Shown here piece by piece: positions 1-8,280 of a stretch of DNA of 32,936 bases. Below the pieces are notes generated by a model. That model worked only from the letters and a program-made list of their open reading frames with translations, ran no database searches and had not been told where the DNA came from. The DNA is from Acinetobacter rongchengensis (GTDB lineage: Bacteria; Pseudomonadota; Gammaproteobacteria; Pseudomonadales; Moraxellaceae), in contig NZ_RAXT01000037.1 in NCBI RefSeq assembly GCF_003611475.1, forward strand, positions 1-32,936, read 5' to 3'. A program made the translations under genes and the position numbers. Position 1 is the first letter of the stretch; every line of letters starts with the position of its first letter.

Positions 1-193
1 TTCAAAATCTTAAATTTACTCAGATACTTAAATCCAATTCTCCACTATTTTTGTCTTACTTTTAAACGATTATTGACTGCATAAAGCCAAATAAAAAGTA
101 ATATTTTTCAAGTAAAGAAGCATCTATGTATTTACAAATAAAATCAACTTTGATAAAAATAATGCACACCAGTTCATACTAAGAAAAAATATT

Positions 194-334
194 ATGAAAG
201 GACTACAATTGATTATATGTGCCGTGTTATTGGTTGCTAATGCAATCGTATTTTCTACCGCTAGTTTAGCAAAAACATCGGCAACACAATCAGTCAAACA
301 AGCAGTGATTCACTTACTAGGAATTAAGACATGA
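194..334 (+). CDS. Small exported peptide ORF, 46 aa, unknown function
   Basis: The ATG at 194 opens a 46-residue frame ending in TGA at 332-334. Residues 4-22 are strongly hydrophobic after a single Lys, and SLA|K at residues 24-27 resembles a signal peptidase I site. That would leave a mature peptide of about 20 residues, mildly basic, with a hydrophobic patch (AVIHLLG). A possible promoter TTGATA-N17-TTCATA lies at 150-178, which would give a very short leader, and the ribosome-binding site is poor (AAGAAAAA). I recognise no family. The signal-peptide architecture argues for a real gene, but at this length chance cannot be excluded. The peptide could be secreted or could stay as a single-span membrane protein. 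Confidence 0.45.
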   Translation: MKGLQLIICAVLLVANAIVFSTASLAKTSATQSVKQAVIHLLGIKT

Positions 335-416
335 TTAAAATGTCTAAAATCGAACTCATCAATCTCTCTTAAATGCGTATAAATAGTAAAGATTATTTAA
401 GTGTTTATTTTTTGGC

Positions 417-444
417 TTGCAATCTTGAGAATATTCTGTAAAAT
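417..444 (+). promoter_or_regulatory. Probable promoter of tRNA-Thr
   Basis: TTGCAA at 417-422 and TAAAAT at 439-444 are separated by 16 bp, a near-consensus sigma-70 pair. It would start transcription about 6 bases before the tRNA. Confidence 0.55.
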
Positions 445-456
445 TCACGCCAAGTC

Positions 457-532
<76 letters not shown>

Positions 533-542
533 CTTATACTTA

Positions 543-574
543 GCCTCGCTTTTTAGTGAGGCTTTGTTGTTTTT
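543..574 (+). terminator. Rho-independent terminator of tRNA-Thr
   Basis: GCCTCGC (543-549) pairs with GTGAGGC (556-562) through a 7-bp stem with one G-U pair and a 6-nt loop. It is followed by TTTGTTGTTTTT. Confidence 0.85.
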
Positions 575-598
575 AAAGCTTCTAAATAAAATACAGTC

Positions 599-1432
599 TC
601 ATTTTTTCTGTGCGCTGATTTGCACATATTTGATCACTCCATCCTTGAATAGAGTTCGACAGAGTTTTGCTGTCATTTGAATCTTGAAATGATCCATACC
701 ACGCTGTTGTACATGCAATGACTGCTTTGAAATATAATCACTAAAACCCAGTAAAACCTGTTCTGAAATATCGTGGATCTGAACTGTATCAAACCCCTGT
801 TGTTGTATTAGTTGTTGTATGTGTTCTTGTTTCTTTAAATGCTTAAATGTGACATCTGCGGCTTTCAAAAGCCCTATATATTTTATTTTCTGTTTGCTAC
901 TGAGTACCTGATCGGAAAGCATTAAATAATGAAATCCCAAACGACCTTTGTGCTTTAAAACAGAATTTGCAGAATTTAAAAATAAATTTAAATCACTGTG
1001 ATAAGCAGCATCAATACACATCACCACATCAAAGCGATTGTTAAAAGGAATCTGTGATAAGTCTAAAAAAGATTGGCAATGAATGGCATTTAATTGAAGA
1101 TGTTTTTGAATTTTATTGACACAGTTTTGTTGTAACTCTACAGCTTCTAAATCGTGAATTTTATAATGTTCTAACCAATATTTTAAACTTGCACCTTGTC
1201 CACAACCTAAATCCAAAATGCGGTCTTTAGGTTGTAGCTGAACAGCTTGTGCAAGATGTTCAGCCAGTTGTTGGCAAGCAAATGAATAGGATGATGATGC
1301 ATCATCCCAATACCCTAAATTGGTCCATGCGCATTCACTGTCATCTCCCAATAATTTTGCGTTGATTGCATATTTATGTTGCGGAAGCTTATTTAGAATT
1401 ACCTGTGACCATTTTTTCAAAGCATGAACCAA
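599..1432 (-). CDS. Class I SAM-dependent methyltransferase
   Basis: This 277-residue protein has a Rossmann-fold SAM-binding motif I, LDLGCGQG at residues 73-80, and an acidic residue after the second strand (AVELQQN). The NLGYWDD segment at 38-44 is typical of small-molecule methyltransferases of the UbiE / tocopherol-methyltransferase kind. The substrate cannot be told from sequence. It lies 7 bp downstream of the FAD oxidoreductase stop, so the two are probably translationally coupled. No ATG is available upstream before an in-frame stop, so the start is TTG at 1432 (another TTG is at 1420), without a clear Shine-Dalgarno sequence. Pairing of such an oxidoreductase with a SAM enzyme recalls lipid-modifying clusters containing cyclopropane-fatty-acid-synthase-like enzymes, but this protein is not a clear Cfa homologue. 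Confidence 0.85.
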   Translation of the reverse strand: MVHALKKWSQVILNKLPQHKYAINAKLLGDDSECAWTNLGYWDDASSSYSFACQQLAEHLAQAVQLQPKDRILDLGCGQGASLKYWLEHYKIHDLEAVELQQNCVNKIQKHLQLNAIHCQSFLDLSQIPFNNRFDVVMCIDAAYHSDLNLFLNSANSVLKHKGRLGFHYLMLSDQVLSSKQKIKYIGLLKAADVTFKHLKKQEHIQQLIQQQGFDTVQIHDISEQVLLGFSDYISKQSLHVQQRGMDHFKIQMTAKLCRTLFKDGVIKYVQISAQKK

Positions 1433-1439
1433 TTTAAGT

Positions 1440-2738
1440 TTAGTAGCCCAATTGCGGTGCGACTTCTACTTTAGGTTTTAATCCTACAAATGGCAATGGT
1501 GCACCAAAAATCTCTGCAATGTGCATTGCCGAGGTCACTGCGGATTCTAAAATAGGTAAGCCATCACACGACCAAGATCCGCAATAAAACACTTTACGAT
1601 TTGCCGCCTTATGTCGTTGTTGTAACTCTTTATTGAGCGCGACTGTTTCAATATTTACTACTGCACGAGTCAGCGTTACCGTTGAAATGACTTTCTTCGG
1701 ATCAATTTCAGTCACAGGGCGCCATGTTTGGAATACTGGTGATTTCCCAACCAAACTCGGCTCAATCGAATTCAACCAAACTGTAAACTGTTGCTTGGTA
1801 AATTTACGATCCATCATATAGCTGAGCACACTCCAATCCTTACGATTTGGTGGCATCACTGTTGGATCTGTATGCATCACCAATTCGCCTTGCTCAAATT
1901 TGAATTTTTTCAATAGTGCAATATCTTCCGAAAATTGCTCAGTATTTAAGAATTCTTCTAACTTATTGGTTGGCGTTGCAACAACAACACGATCAAATTG
2001 AAATTTTTCACCTTGAACATTTTCAACAAGCACCTGGTCCGCTTGTTCTTCAACTTTGATAATTTCAGAACCGCTACGTATATCAATTCCTTCAACCAAT
2101 TTATCTACAAAAGCAGGTGTTCCACCATGTAAACGCAATAAAGCATCGCCATCGGTCAGTTGCTTGAGGAAAATAAGTAGCGGTTTTGCTGGCCATTCAC
2201 CAATGGTTTTTGGGTCACATGTACAAATGGTGTAAAGCACTGGCATGACTGCCCCATGCCAAAAAACTTCTTCAATTTCATTCTGATTAATAAAATCTGA
2301 AAGCGTGATGTCTTGATTTTTAGATTTAAAAAATTGATGAATGGCTGTTTTAAGTTGCAACATCCCTTTCACCAAACGCCAACCGTACTGCTTAATCCCT
2401 TTGCGATTATTGATAATCGGGAAATTACCAATACGAGTGCGGGAGGTTGTTAGCCAAGTTTCTGTTTTATCTTCAAATAACCAACTACAAGCCATAAAAG
2501 TACGTACAGGAAAAGTCTTAATGCCTAAATGCGTTGCAAGGCTTAATGTATTTTTCCATAGATGTGGATTCATGACACGTAAAGGTGCATCAATCAAACC
2601 ACCTTCAAACTCGATACTATGACTATCCATACCACGACCAGGCAAAGCTTCAAAGATCGTAATATTATGACCAGCATCTTTCAGAATTCTTGCGGTAGCG
2701 AGCCCAGCCATGCCGCTTCCAATGACTGCAATATTCAA
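1440..2738 (-). CDS. FAD/NAD(P)-binding amine-oxidase-like oxidoreductase
   Basis: This 432-residue flavoprotein begins with a classic dinucleotide-binding fold: GSGMAG at residues 7-12 and the ribose-binding Glu at residue 30. Near the C-terminus, residues 387-409 (FYCGSWSCDGLPILESAVTS region) form the second FAD-contact segment of the amine oxidase / phytoene-desaturase superfamily. It resembles the predicted NAD/FAD-binding proteins (COG2907 type) often found with lipid-modifying SAM enzymes; the substrate is unknown. The start is TTG at 2738. No ATG is available, but GGA eight bases upstream on the coding strand is a well-placed ribosome-binding site. It is the first gene of a two-gene operon with the methyltransferase. 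Confidence 0.82.
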   Translation of the reverse strand: MNIAVIGSGMAGLATARILKDAGHNITIFEALPGRGMDSHSIEFEGGLIDAPLRVMNPHLWKNTLSLATHLGIKTFPVRTFMACSWLFEDKTETWLTTSRTRIGNFPIINNRKGIKQYGWRLVKGMLQLKTAIHQFFKSKNQDITLSDFINQNEIEEVFWHGAVMPVLYTICTCDPKTIGEWPAKPLLIFLKQLTDGDALLRLHGGTPAFVDKLVEGIDIRSGSEIIKVEEQADQVLVENVQGEKFQFDRVVVATPTNKLEEFLNTEQFSEDIALLKKFKFEQGELVMHTDPTVMPPNRKDWSVLSYMMDRKFTKQQFTVWLNSIEPSLVGKSPVFQTWRPVTEIDPKKVISTVTLTRAVVNIETVALNKELQQRHKAANRKVFYCGSWSCDGLPILESAVTSAMHIAEIFGAPLPFVGLKPKVEVAPQLGY

Positions 2739-3045
2739 CGTTATTATCCGTAAGTTTCCATTTTTTTCATTATGAGCTATGCCTTGGTAAATGATGTTAT
2801 TAAAAAGTTCCAGTTTTCTACTTTTTTACAAGATCAAAACAAAGCGATATTTCACATTTTTGCCAAATTTATTTCACAAACCTTTTTATTTTAGAAAATA
2901 AAGTGGAAAATCATTATAATAATTTTATATTTTTCATATATTTATAAAATATTTATTAAAAACAAATAGATAATTTAACTATTTTTTAAAATATTATTTA
3001 CAACATGATTGTTTTTATTTATCATAGCATTCATAAAATGAAAAC
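2739..3045. other. Extremely AT-rich intergenic stretch upstream of the oxidoreductase
   Basis: There is no convincing ORF. Bases 2880-3000 are almost entirely A and T, with many runs (ATATTTATAAAATATTTATTA and similar). Such DNA is often curved and bound by H-NS-like proteins. It holds the oxidoreductase promoter on the minus strand and possibly the promoter of the first small RNA. Confidence 0.5.
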
Positions 3046-3150
3046 CAAGTCACAATAACCATCATCATAAGTACTTATGACAATAAAGTGATAAAAGAAA
3101 ATACAGCGCAAAAAGGATCTCTACGGTGTGGGTAGAGATCCTCTTTTTTT
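3046..3150 (+). ncRNA. Candidate small RNA A with strong intrinsic terminator
   Basis: A perfect 11-bp stem (AGGATCTCTAC 3114-3124 with GTAGAGATCCT 3132-3142), a 7-nt loop and a C-T8 tail form a strong terminator that no annotated gene feeds. Just upstream is the box TACAGCGCAAA (3102-3112), identical to one in the next candidate. A weak promoter may lie at 3009-3039 (TTGTTT / TAAAAT, 19-bp spacing), so the 5' end is a guess. There is no ORF in the transcript. The family was not recognised. Confidence 0.5.
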
Positions 3151-3254
3151 GCCTAGTCATTCATCTTTTTACAGATACACTCGATCATCCATTTCTGATG
3201 TTAAATACAATTCACTAAATGCATAAAAATTAACCATAAACCAAAATAATGTGC

Positions 3255-3283
3255 TTTACATCACACTTTTAAGTCTTTATCAT
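3255..3283 (+). promoter_or_regulatory. Promoter of candidate small RNA B
   Basis: TTTACA (3255-3260), a 17-bp spacer and TATCAT (3278-3283) form a good sigma-70 promoter pointing at the second hairpin. The predicted start is near 3290. Confidence 0.6.
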
Positions 3284-3289
3284 TAGCCC

Positions 3290-3387
3290 ATAATCAAGAA
3301 AATATTCACGATATTAATAACAATAAACAGAAAATAAATAAGCTACAGCGCAAAGAGCTTCTGTCTGATGGCAGAAGCTCTTTTTTA
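3290..3387 (+). ncRNA. Candidate small RNA B, paralogue-like twin of A
   Basis: The predicted transcript of about 98 nt runs from the promoter at 3255-3283 to a terminator with a 12-bp stem (AAAGAGCTTCTG 3352-3363 with CAGAAGCTCTTT 3372-3383), an 8-nt loop and a T-run. The unpaired box TACAGCGCAAA (3344-3354) immediately before the stem matches candidate A, as does an upstream ACAATAAA. There is no ORF. Two tandem terminator-ended units with a shared single-stranded box but different stems suggest duplicated regulatory RNAs. A conserved seed is an inference. Confidence 0.55.
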
Positions 3388-3433
3388 TCACGATTTAAAC
3401 AAAATCAGATCATAGGATGTGATTTTCTAATGA

Positions 3434-4309
3434 TCATGCATCTATAGCCATCTGACCAAATTTACCTTGATTGAAATCGTTAAATGCTTGAATGATTTCA
3501 TCTTTGGTATTCATCACAAAAGGACCATGACCTTGGATAGGCTCATTCAATGGTTTCCCTGTTAAGACCAAGAATTTAGCATCTTGAACAGCTGAAATCT
3601 GAATATGTGCCTCTCCATCATTGCCAAAAATAACAATCGAGTTATCTTTCACAGATTGAGTGCCATTGATCAACAACTCACCACCCAAAACAGCAACTAA
3701 TGTATTGTGATCAACAGGTACATGAAAATGTGTTTCATGATCTGCTTTGAGCACACCATCCCACACATTGACTGGGCTAAAAGTTGTCGCTGGACCTGCT
3801 TGTTCAGCAAAGTTACCTGCGATGACTCTTAAATACCCTGCATCATTTTCAAACTGAATCACTGGAATATCAATTGCATCAATCGCTTGATATTTTGGTG
3901 TCGTCATTTTGTCTGTAGAAGGCAGGTTGACCCAAAGCTGTACCATCTCAAATAAACCGCCTTTTTCTGCAAACTCTCGTGAGTGAAACTCTTCATGGAG
4001 CAGACCTGAACCCGCTGTCATCCATTGCACATCACCTGTTTTGATCGTGCCACCACCACCATATGAGTCTTTATGTGTCACCTCACCATGATAAGCAATG
4101 GTTACGGTTTCAAAACCACGATGTGGATGTGAACCTACACCATGTTGTGCTGTGGTTGGATCAAAATGATAAGGTGCGGCATAGTCCAAAAGAAGAAATG
4201 GACTGATGGCTTGCCCTAAGCGATCGTAAGAAAATAAATTTTTTACAGGGAAACCATCACCTACCCAATGCATGTTTTGATTGCGATAAACACCGATAAT
4301 TTTTTTCAT
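3434..4309 (-). CDS. Pirin family protein
   Basis: This 291-residue bicupin keeps the metal-binding set of pirins: His61 and His63 in GSHPHRGFETVT, and His105/Glu107 in the GSGLLHEEF segment. The N-terminal pirin domain spans about residues 20-125 and the C-terminal cupin about 175-280. Bacterial pirins act as metal-dependent dioxygenases (quercetinase activity in some) or as redox-responsive partners of other enzymes; the role here is not fixed by sequence. ATG at 4309 is preceded by AGGAG at a good distance. It is divergent from the YcaC-like hydrolase, with 318 bp between them. Confidence 0.93.
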   Translation of the reverse strand: MKKIIGVYRNQNMHWVGDGFPVKNLFSYDRLGQAISPFLLLDYAAPYHFDPTTAQHGVGSHPHRGFETVTIAYHGEVTHKDSYGGGGTIKTGDVQWMTAGSGLLHEEFHSREFAEKGGLFEMVQLWVNLPSTDKMTTPKYQAIDAIDIPVIQFENDAGYLRVIAGNFAEQAGPATTFSPVNVWDGVLKADHETHFHVPVDHNTLVAVLGGELLINGTQSVKDNSIVIFGNDGEAHIQISAVQDAKFLVLTGKPLNEPIQGHGPFVMNTKDEIIQAFNDFNQGKFGQMAIDA

Positions 4310-4627
4310 CTCAAAGCTCCTCTCTCTAGGGAGTAATATGAGAGCAAGATAATATTTTTAAAGGAGAGAATCAGTACTGATCTCAATATTCAGCTTCCTA
4401 TTTTTGGGATAATTGTGATCTGAATAAAGAATAACAATCCTATAGATGAATTAAAAATAAAATTAACACTAACTTTTAATCATATTGTCTTATTTTTAAG
4501 ATAATTAATCCTATTTTATAGACTTAACAGCTCAACAAAATCTTTCTATGATCGATTCAGTTGTGTAAATGCACCTTCTCATCTACACGATATAGCTGAT
4601 TTAAAATGACTTTCTGAGGATATTAAA
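4310..4627. promoter_or_regulatory. Divergent promoter region pirin / YcaC-like hydrolase
   Basis: There is no ORF. The 318-bp region must carry both promoters. It contains the palindrome TCTTA-TTTT-TAAGA (4488-4501), compatible with a regulator site. The LysR gene two positions downstream is the natural candidate regulator, but no operator is proven. Confidence 0.4.
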
Positions 4628-5263
4628 ATGGGAAAAAAATACGTTCGTTTAGACAAAGATAATGCTGCTGTTTTACTGGTTGATCACCAAACAGGGTTGC
4701 TTTCATTGGTTCGTGATATTGATCCTGACAAATTTAAAAATAATGTACTGGCTGTTGCTGCAGCCGCAAAATATTTTAATTTACCCACCATATTGACCAC
4801 CAGCTTTGAAAATGGTCCAAATGGGCCTATGGTTCCTGAACTTAAAGAAATTTTTCCTGATGCTCCGTTCATTCCTCGTCCAGGTCAAATCAATGCCTGG
4901 GACAACGAAGACTTCGTTAAAGCAGTAAAAGCCACAGGTAAAAAACAACTGATTATTGCAGGTGTAGTGACTGAAGTATGCGTGGCATTCCCTGCACTTT
5001 CGGCGCTGGAAGAAGATTTTGAAGTTTTTGTGATTACCGATGCTTCAGGGACTTTTAATGCTTTGACACGTGATTCTGCTTTGGATCGTGTTTCAAGCGC
5101 TGGCGCTCAGTTGATGACATGGTTTGGTATGGCTTGCGAATTACATCGTGATTGGCGTAATGATATTGAAGGTTTAGGTACATTATTTTCAAATCATATT
5201 CCAGATTACCGTAATCTTATCAATAGCTTTAACTATAACAATTCAGATAAATCAGAGCATTAA
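4628..5263 (+). CDS. Isochorismatase-like cysteine hydrolase, YcaC type
   Basis: This 211-residue protein belongs to the isochorismatase-like superfamily. Asp19 (LLVDHQTG) and the nucleophile Cys118 (VVTEVCVAF), following a cis-peptide VV turn, are in place. Length and the segments NLPTILTTSFENGPNGP, INAWDNEDFVKAVKATGKK and LMTWFGMACELHRDW are those of the YcaC group, cytosolic multimeric hydrolases whose physiological substrate is unknown. The position where some relatives carry the catalytic Lys is Arg84 (FIPRPG), which I believe is normal in this subgroup. ATG at 4628 has AGGA seven bases upstream. The gene lies between a divergent pirin and a co-directional LysR regulator. Confidence 0.92.
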   Translation: MGKKYVRLDKDNAAVLLVDHQTGLLSLVRDIDPDKFKNNVLAVAAAAKYFNLPTILTTSFENGPNGPMVPELKEIFPDAPFIPRPGQINAWDNEDFVKAVKATGKKQLIIAGVVTEVCVAFPALSALEEDFEVFVITDASGTFNALTRDSALDRVSSAGAQLMTWFGMACELHRDWRNDIEGLGTLFSNHIPDYRNLINSFNYNNSDKSEH

Positions 5264-5292
5264 ATCATTCATTTATATCAAATAATTAGATT

Positions 5293-5339
5293 AAAGATCA
5301 GTCAATCCAATCATTGGCATTGGCTGATCTTTGTTATTT
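5293..5339 (+). terminator. Rho-independent terminator after the YcaC-like gene
   Basis: AAAGATCAGTCAAT (5293-5306) pairs with ATTGGCTGATCTTT (5319-5332) in a 14-bp stem with one wobble, followed by GTTATTT. Confidence 0.75.
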
Positions 5340-5413
5340 CCACATCACAATTTGATCAATCCTGCCCTTTTTCAGTTATGCTGTTTTCTAATGATCTAAA
5401 TTTGGGATAATCC

Positions 5414-6337
5414 ATGCATTCATTTGATGATTATTATTATTTTTATTTGGTGGTCAAACACGGCGGATTTAGCGCTGCAAGTGAAGCAAGTAACATCACA
5501 AAATCTAAGCTGAGCCGACGGATTCTAGAACTAGAAAATAAATTTAATATTCGTCTCATCGAACGTTCTACACGGCATTTTAAAGTCACGGCTTTAGGTC
5601 AAGAGTTTTACAACGCTTGCTGTAAAGTGATTGCTGAAGTTGAGTGTGCTGAGAATGTATTATTGCGTCAAAAAAGTGAGCCTCAGGGCTTAATTAAAAT
5701 TAGCTGTCCAACCGTAATGATGCATTTTCAAATTCGAAGTTTACTCAATCAATTCCTAAAAACTTATCCAAAAGTTGAAATCGAATTGGAGTTGACCAGT
5801 CGTCGTGTTGATCTTATTCATGATGATATTGATTTGGCAATACGAACCAATTTTCAGGCCAATGAGGATTCTAATTTAATCGTGCGAGATGTGATTAAAA
5901 CGGTACATTGCTTGGTTGCAAGTCCAACATTACTCAAGAATAGAAAAATTGAATATTTTCCTGAATTACATGAGTTTCCAAGTATCGTATTGGGTACACA
6001 AAAACAGCAGTATGCTTGGCATTTACATCACCTTGAACAAAATGAAGAGGTAAATATCCCGCTTACACCACGTATTAAAAGCAATGATCTTGCAGGGGTT
6101 TATTATGCGGTTAAAGATGGGTTAGGTATCGCAGATTTACCTTATTTGTCTGTAGAAGAAGATATTAAAAATGGTCATTTAATCCATATCTTACCTGAAT
6201 GGTGTTCAAATATAGGGACGGTGCAGTTAGTCTATGCCTCACGCAAAGGACAACGTTTAGCCATGGAAAAACTCATCGATACACTGGTTGAAGGACTGCG
6301 TAGCCTAGCCAATCATCATTCAGGTTATGTGATCTAA
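5414..6337 (+). CDS. LysR-family transcriptional regulator
   Basis: This 307-residue protein has an N-terminal winged helix-turn-helix (about residues 1-60; GGFSAASEASNITKSKLSRRI is the HTH core) and a periplasmic-binding-protein-like effector domain (about 90-300). The arrangement is that of LysR regulators of the AaeR/DsdC-like group acting as activators or repressors of nearby genes. It starts at ATG 5414 with GGGA upstream. Its probable targets are the YcaC-like hydrolase and/or the pirin just upstream. That is inferred from position only, since a terminator separates it from the hydrolase and gives it its own promoter. Confidence 0.9.
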   Translation: MHSFDDYYYFYLVVKHGGFSAASEASNITKSKLSRRILELENKFNIRLIERSTRHFKVTALGQEFYNACCKVIAEVECAENVLLRQKSEPQGLIKISCPTVMMHFQIRSLLNQFLKTYPKVEIELELTSRRVDLIHDDIDLAIRTNFQANEDSNLIVRDVIKTVHCLVASPTLLKNRKIEYFPELHEFPSIVLGTQKQQYAWHLHHLEQNEEVNIPLTPRIKSNDLAGVYYAVKDGLGIADLPYLSVEEDIKNGHLIHILPEWCSNIGTVQLVYASRKGQRLAMEKLIDTLVEGLRSLANHHSGYVI

Positions 6338-6347
6338 GCATCAATAA

Positions 6348-6377
6348 AAAAATCCAGAAGCTAGGCTCTGGATTTTT
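6348..6377. terminator. Bidirectional terminator between the LysR gene and ahpC
   Basis: AAAAATCCAGA (6348-6358) pairs perfectly with TCTGGATTTTT (6367-6377) around an 8-nt loop. The A- and T-rich ends let it act on both converging genes. Confidence 0.8.
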
Positions 6378-6408
6378 GGAAACTTTGATCAACAGTATGG
6401 ATGGAAGA

Positions 6409-6972
6409 TTAAATCTTTCCTATCAAATCAATGGATGGTGCAAGTGTTGCATCACCTTCTTTCCATTTTGCAGGACATACTTCACCTGGGTGTGCGTGTA
6501 CATATTGTGCAGCTTTAACTTTACGAAGCAGCTCTTGTGCATCACGACCAATACCACCTGCATTGATTTCAATAATCTGAATTTTACCTTCAGGATCAAT
6601 TACAAAAGTACCACGATCTGCCAAACCTTCCGCTTCAATAAGTACTTCAAAGTTTTTAGCCAATGCCCAAGTTGGATCACCAATCATTGGATATTGAATT
6701 TTTTTAATTTCGTCAGAATGGTCATGCCAAGCTTTATGAGTAAAGTGTGTATCGGTAGACACTGAATAAATCTCAACGCCCATTTTTTGGAATTCAGCAT
6801 AATTGTCCGCTAAATCACCTAACTCAGTTGGGCATACAAAAGTAAAATCAGCAGGATAGAAAAACACAACCGACCATTGACCAAAGAAGTTCTTTTCAGA
6901 TACTTCGATAAATTCACCATTTTTATATGCAGTTGCGTTAAAAGCTTTAACTTCAGTATTGATCAAACTCAT
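6409..6972 (-). CDS. ahpC: Alkyl hydroperoxide reductase subunit C (peroxiredoxin)
   Basis: This typical 2-Cys peroxiredoxin is 187 residues with the start at ATG 6972 ([11 protein letters not shown]). The ORF could extend to a TTG at 6987, but AAGGAA placed before the ATG and the universal AhpC N-terminus decide for 6972. The peroxidatic Cys47 is in FVCPTE and the resolving Cys166 is in [10 protein letters not shown]. The protein reduces hydroperoxides and normally depends on AhpF or another thiol reductant. No ahpF lies next to it. It is cytosolic and a usual member of the OxyR regulon. Confidence 0.96.
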   Translation of the reverse strand: MSLINTEVKAFNATAYKNGEFIEVSEKNFFGQWSVVFFYPADFTFVCPTELGDLADNYAEFQKMGVEIYSVSTDTHFTHKAWHDHSDEIKKIQYPMIGDPTWALAKNFEVLIEAEGLADRGTFVIDPEGKIQIIEINAGGIGRDAQELLRKVKAAQYVHAHPGEVCPAKWKEGDATLAPSIDLIGKI

Positions 6973-7018
6973 TGGGTATTCCTTCAATTCATTTCAGGGA
7001 TTGCTTATCTGTAAAGCC

Positions 7019-7047
7019 ACTATACGAAACAAATTTATATTGGTAAA
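7019..7047 (-). promoter_or_regulatory. Probable ahpC promoter
   Basis: On the minus strand TTTACC (7047-7042), a 17-bp spacer and TATAGT (7024-7019) form a good sigma-70 promoter, giving a leader of about 40 nt. I did not identify a clear OxyR site. Confidence 0.5.
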
Positions 7048-7191
7048 ACAGTAGTTTTTTATCAATATAATCGAAAAAATAGATTTAAAAACTCAATTCA
7101 AATCCTATTCTCAATCGAAAAACCCTATTTAAATTCTCTTGACCTATACCCACTTGTTCTGTAGATTTTCTTTTTGAGCAGGTTTTTAAAA

Positions 7192-7527
7192 ATGATTTTT
7201 CCTACACTTCTAAAGCAATTTGAGAATCTTTCAAGTGGCAGCGATGCTTTCAAACAGCTAAAAAATCAGTGTGAGACACACATCTTAAATGCTGATGCCG
7301 ACTTAGAAAAAACTACACTTTTCCTTATTTACGGTTTTGCCAAAAACTACGTTTTACTTTATGAAGATCAAGCTGTAACAGCTGAATTCTCAGTAGCTGC
7401 CAAAACACAACTATTGGGTTATATGCAACAGCTCAATCAAGCCATTGAAACAGGTGATAAGGCGCTGATTCTAGACAGTTTGAATCAAGTAACTGCTGAC
7501 TATATGCAAAGTTCACGCATTTTCTAA
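7192..7527 (+). CDS. Small conserved-type helical protein, unknown function
   Basis: The ATG at 7192, with GCAGG nine bases upstream, gives 111 residues; an in-frame TTG at 7174 is less likely. The protein is soluble, without signal peptide or membrane segment, and looks all-helical (DADLEKTTLFLIYGFAKNYVLLYEDQ, LLGYMQQLNQAIETGD). I do not recognise a domain. It lies divergent from ahpC and convergent to the TetR gene, with its own terminator. Codon use looks ordinary for the window, so it is probably a resident gene. Confidence 0.7.
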   Translation: MIFPTLLKQFENLSSGSDAFKQLKNQCETHILNADADLEKTTLFLIYGFAKNYVLLYEDQAVTAEFSVAAKTQLLGYMQQLNQAIETGDKALILDSLNQVTADYMQSSRIF

Positions 7528-7563
7528 ATATGATTGCCACGTTTAAAGACCATGTATCGGCTC

Positions 7564-7594
7564 AAACAAGGTGTTTATTTCGCCTTGTTTTCAC
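7564..7594 (+). terminator. Terminator after the small helical protein gene
   Basis: AAACAAGGTG (7564-7573) pairs with CGCCTTGTTT (7581-7590) with one wobble. The loop contains the stop codon of the converging TetR gene. A short T tail follows. Confidence 0.55.
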
Positions 7595-8216
7595 TCGTAG
7601 TAAAACCACTGATACTACGCCAAGCAGCTTGTGACAATGTCTGCTTATAGGCTATAGGTGAAGTACTCACTTTGCCCGAAAGCCATGCACGGCAATAACT
7701 TTCTGTAGCGCCTATGACCAATGATAACAGCAATTCAAAGGGTATATTTTGAAGGAAGATATCGTCTGATTTTTGCTTCATCCATGTCAATAAATGCTGA
7801 TTTCTCTGCTGGTTTTTTTGTTTTAATTCAGAAATATCATCGCTTTTTGAAAGAACAAAATTTGCAGTATATAAAAAACGTGCAAAATCTGGAAAATCCA
7901 CCACCCAATCGATATAGCTGGCGATGATTATTTCTACACCCTGCTGTAATGACTGCACCGACTGCAAAGCATGTTCACGGCGCTGAGCCTGATCTTGCAA
8001 AGCAGATAAATACAGTGCTCTAACAATTCCTTCTTTATTTTTGAAATGATGATAAATCGCACCGATACTGGTATTGGCACGATCACGAATCATTTCAATT
8101 GTTGTAGATTCAATCCCATCATTGAGAAAGCAAAAAAGTGCTTCATTTAAAATAATGCGTTTCAGTTCAGCACGACGACCGCTATAAACGCTCTCTAATA
8201 AAACTAAATTATCCAT
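7575..8216 (-). CDS. TetR/AcrR-family transcriptional regulator
   Basis: This 213-residue protein has an N-terminal TetR helix-turn-helix (about residues 20-65; TTIEMIRDRANTSIGAIYHHFKNKEGI is characteristic) and a helical ligand/dimerisation domain behind it. ATG at 8216 has AGG seven bases upstream. It is divergent from the DUF4442 gene, and two palindromes in the 135-bp gap form likely operators. The simplest reading is a repressor of itself and of the hotdog protein, responding to an acyl-type or other hydrophobic ligand. The ligand is inferred, not seen. Confidence 0.9.
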   Translation of the reverse strand: MDNLVLLESVYSGRRAELKRIILNEALFCFLNDGIESTTIEMIRDRANTSIGAIYHHFKNKEGIVRALYLSALQDQAQRREHALQSVQSLQQGVEIIIASYIDWVVDFPDFARFLYTANFVLSKSDDISELKQKNQQRNQHLLTWMKQKSDDIFLQNIPFELLLSLVIGATESYCRAWLSGKVSTSPIAYKQTLSQAAWRSISGFTTSENKAK

Positions 8217-8280
8217 TCAGAAACCTATTATTGATTCACCCTAAAATGACGAGATTGACCTGCTCATTTGAAAAATTTGT

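Noticed and set aside
6376..6765. 129-residue ORF antisense to ahpC
   Set aside because: Shadow of the well-supported AhpC frame; it starts inside a terminator.
6973..6987. TTG start extending AhpC by five residues
   Set aside because: The extension covers the Shine-Dalgarno AAGGAA, and the AhpC N-terminus MSLINTEVK begins at the downstream ATG.
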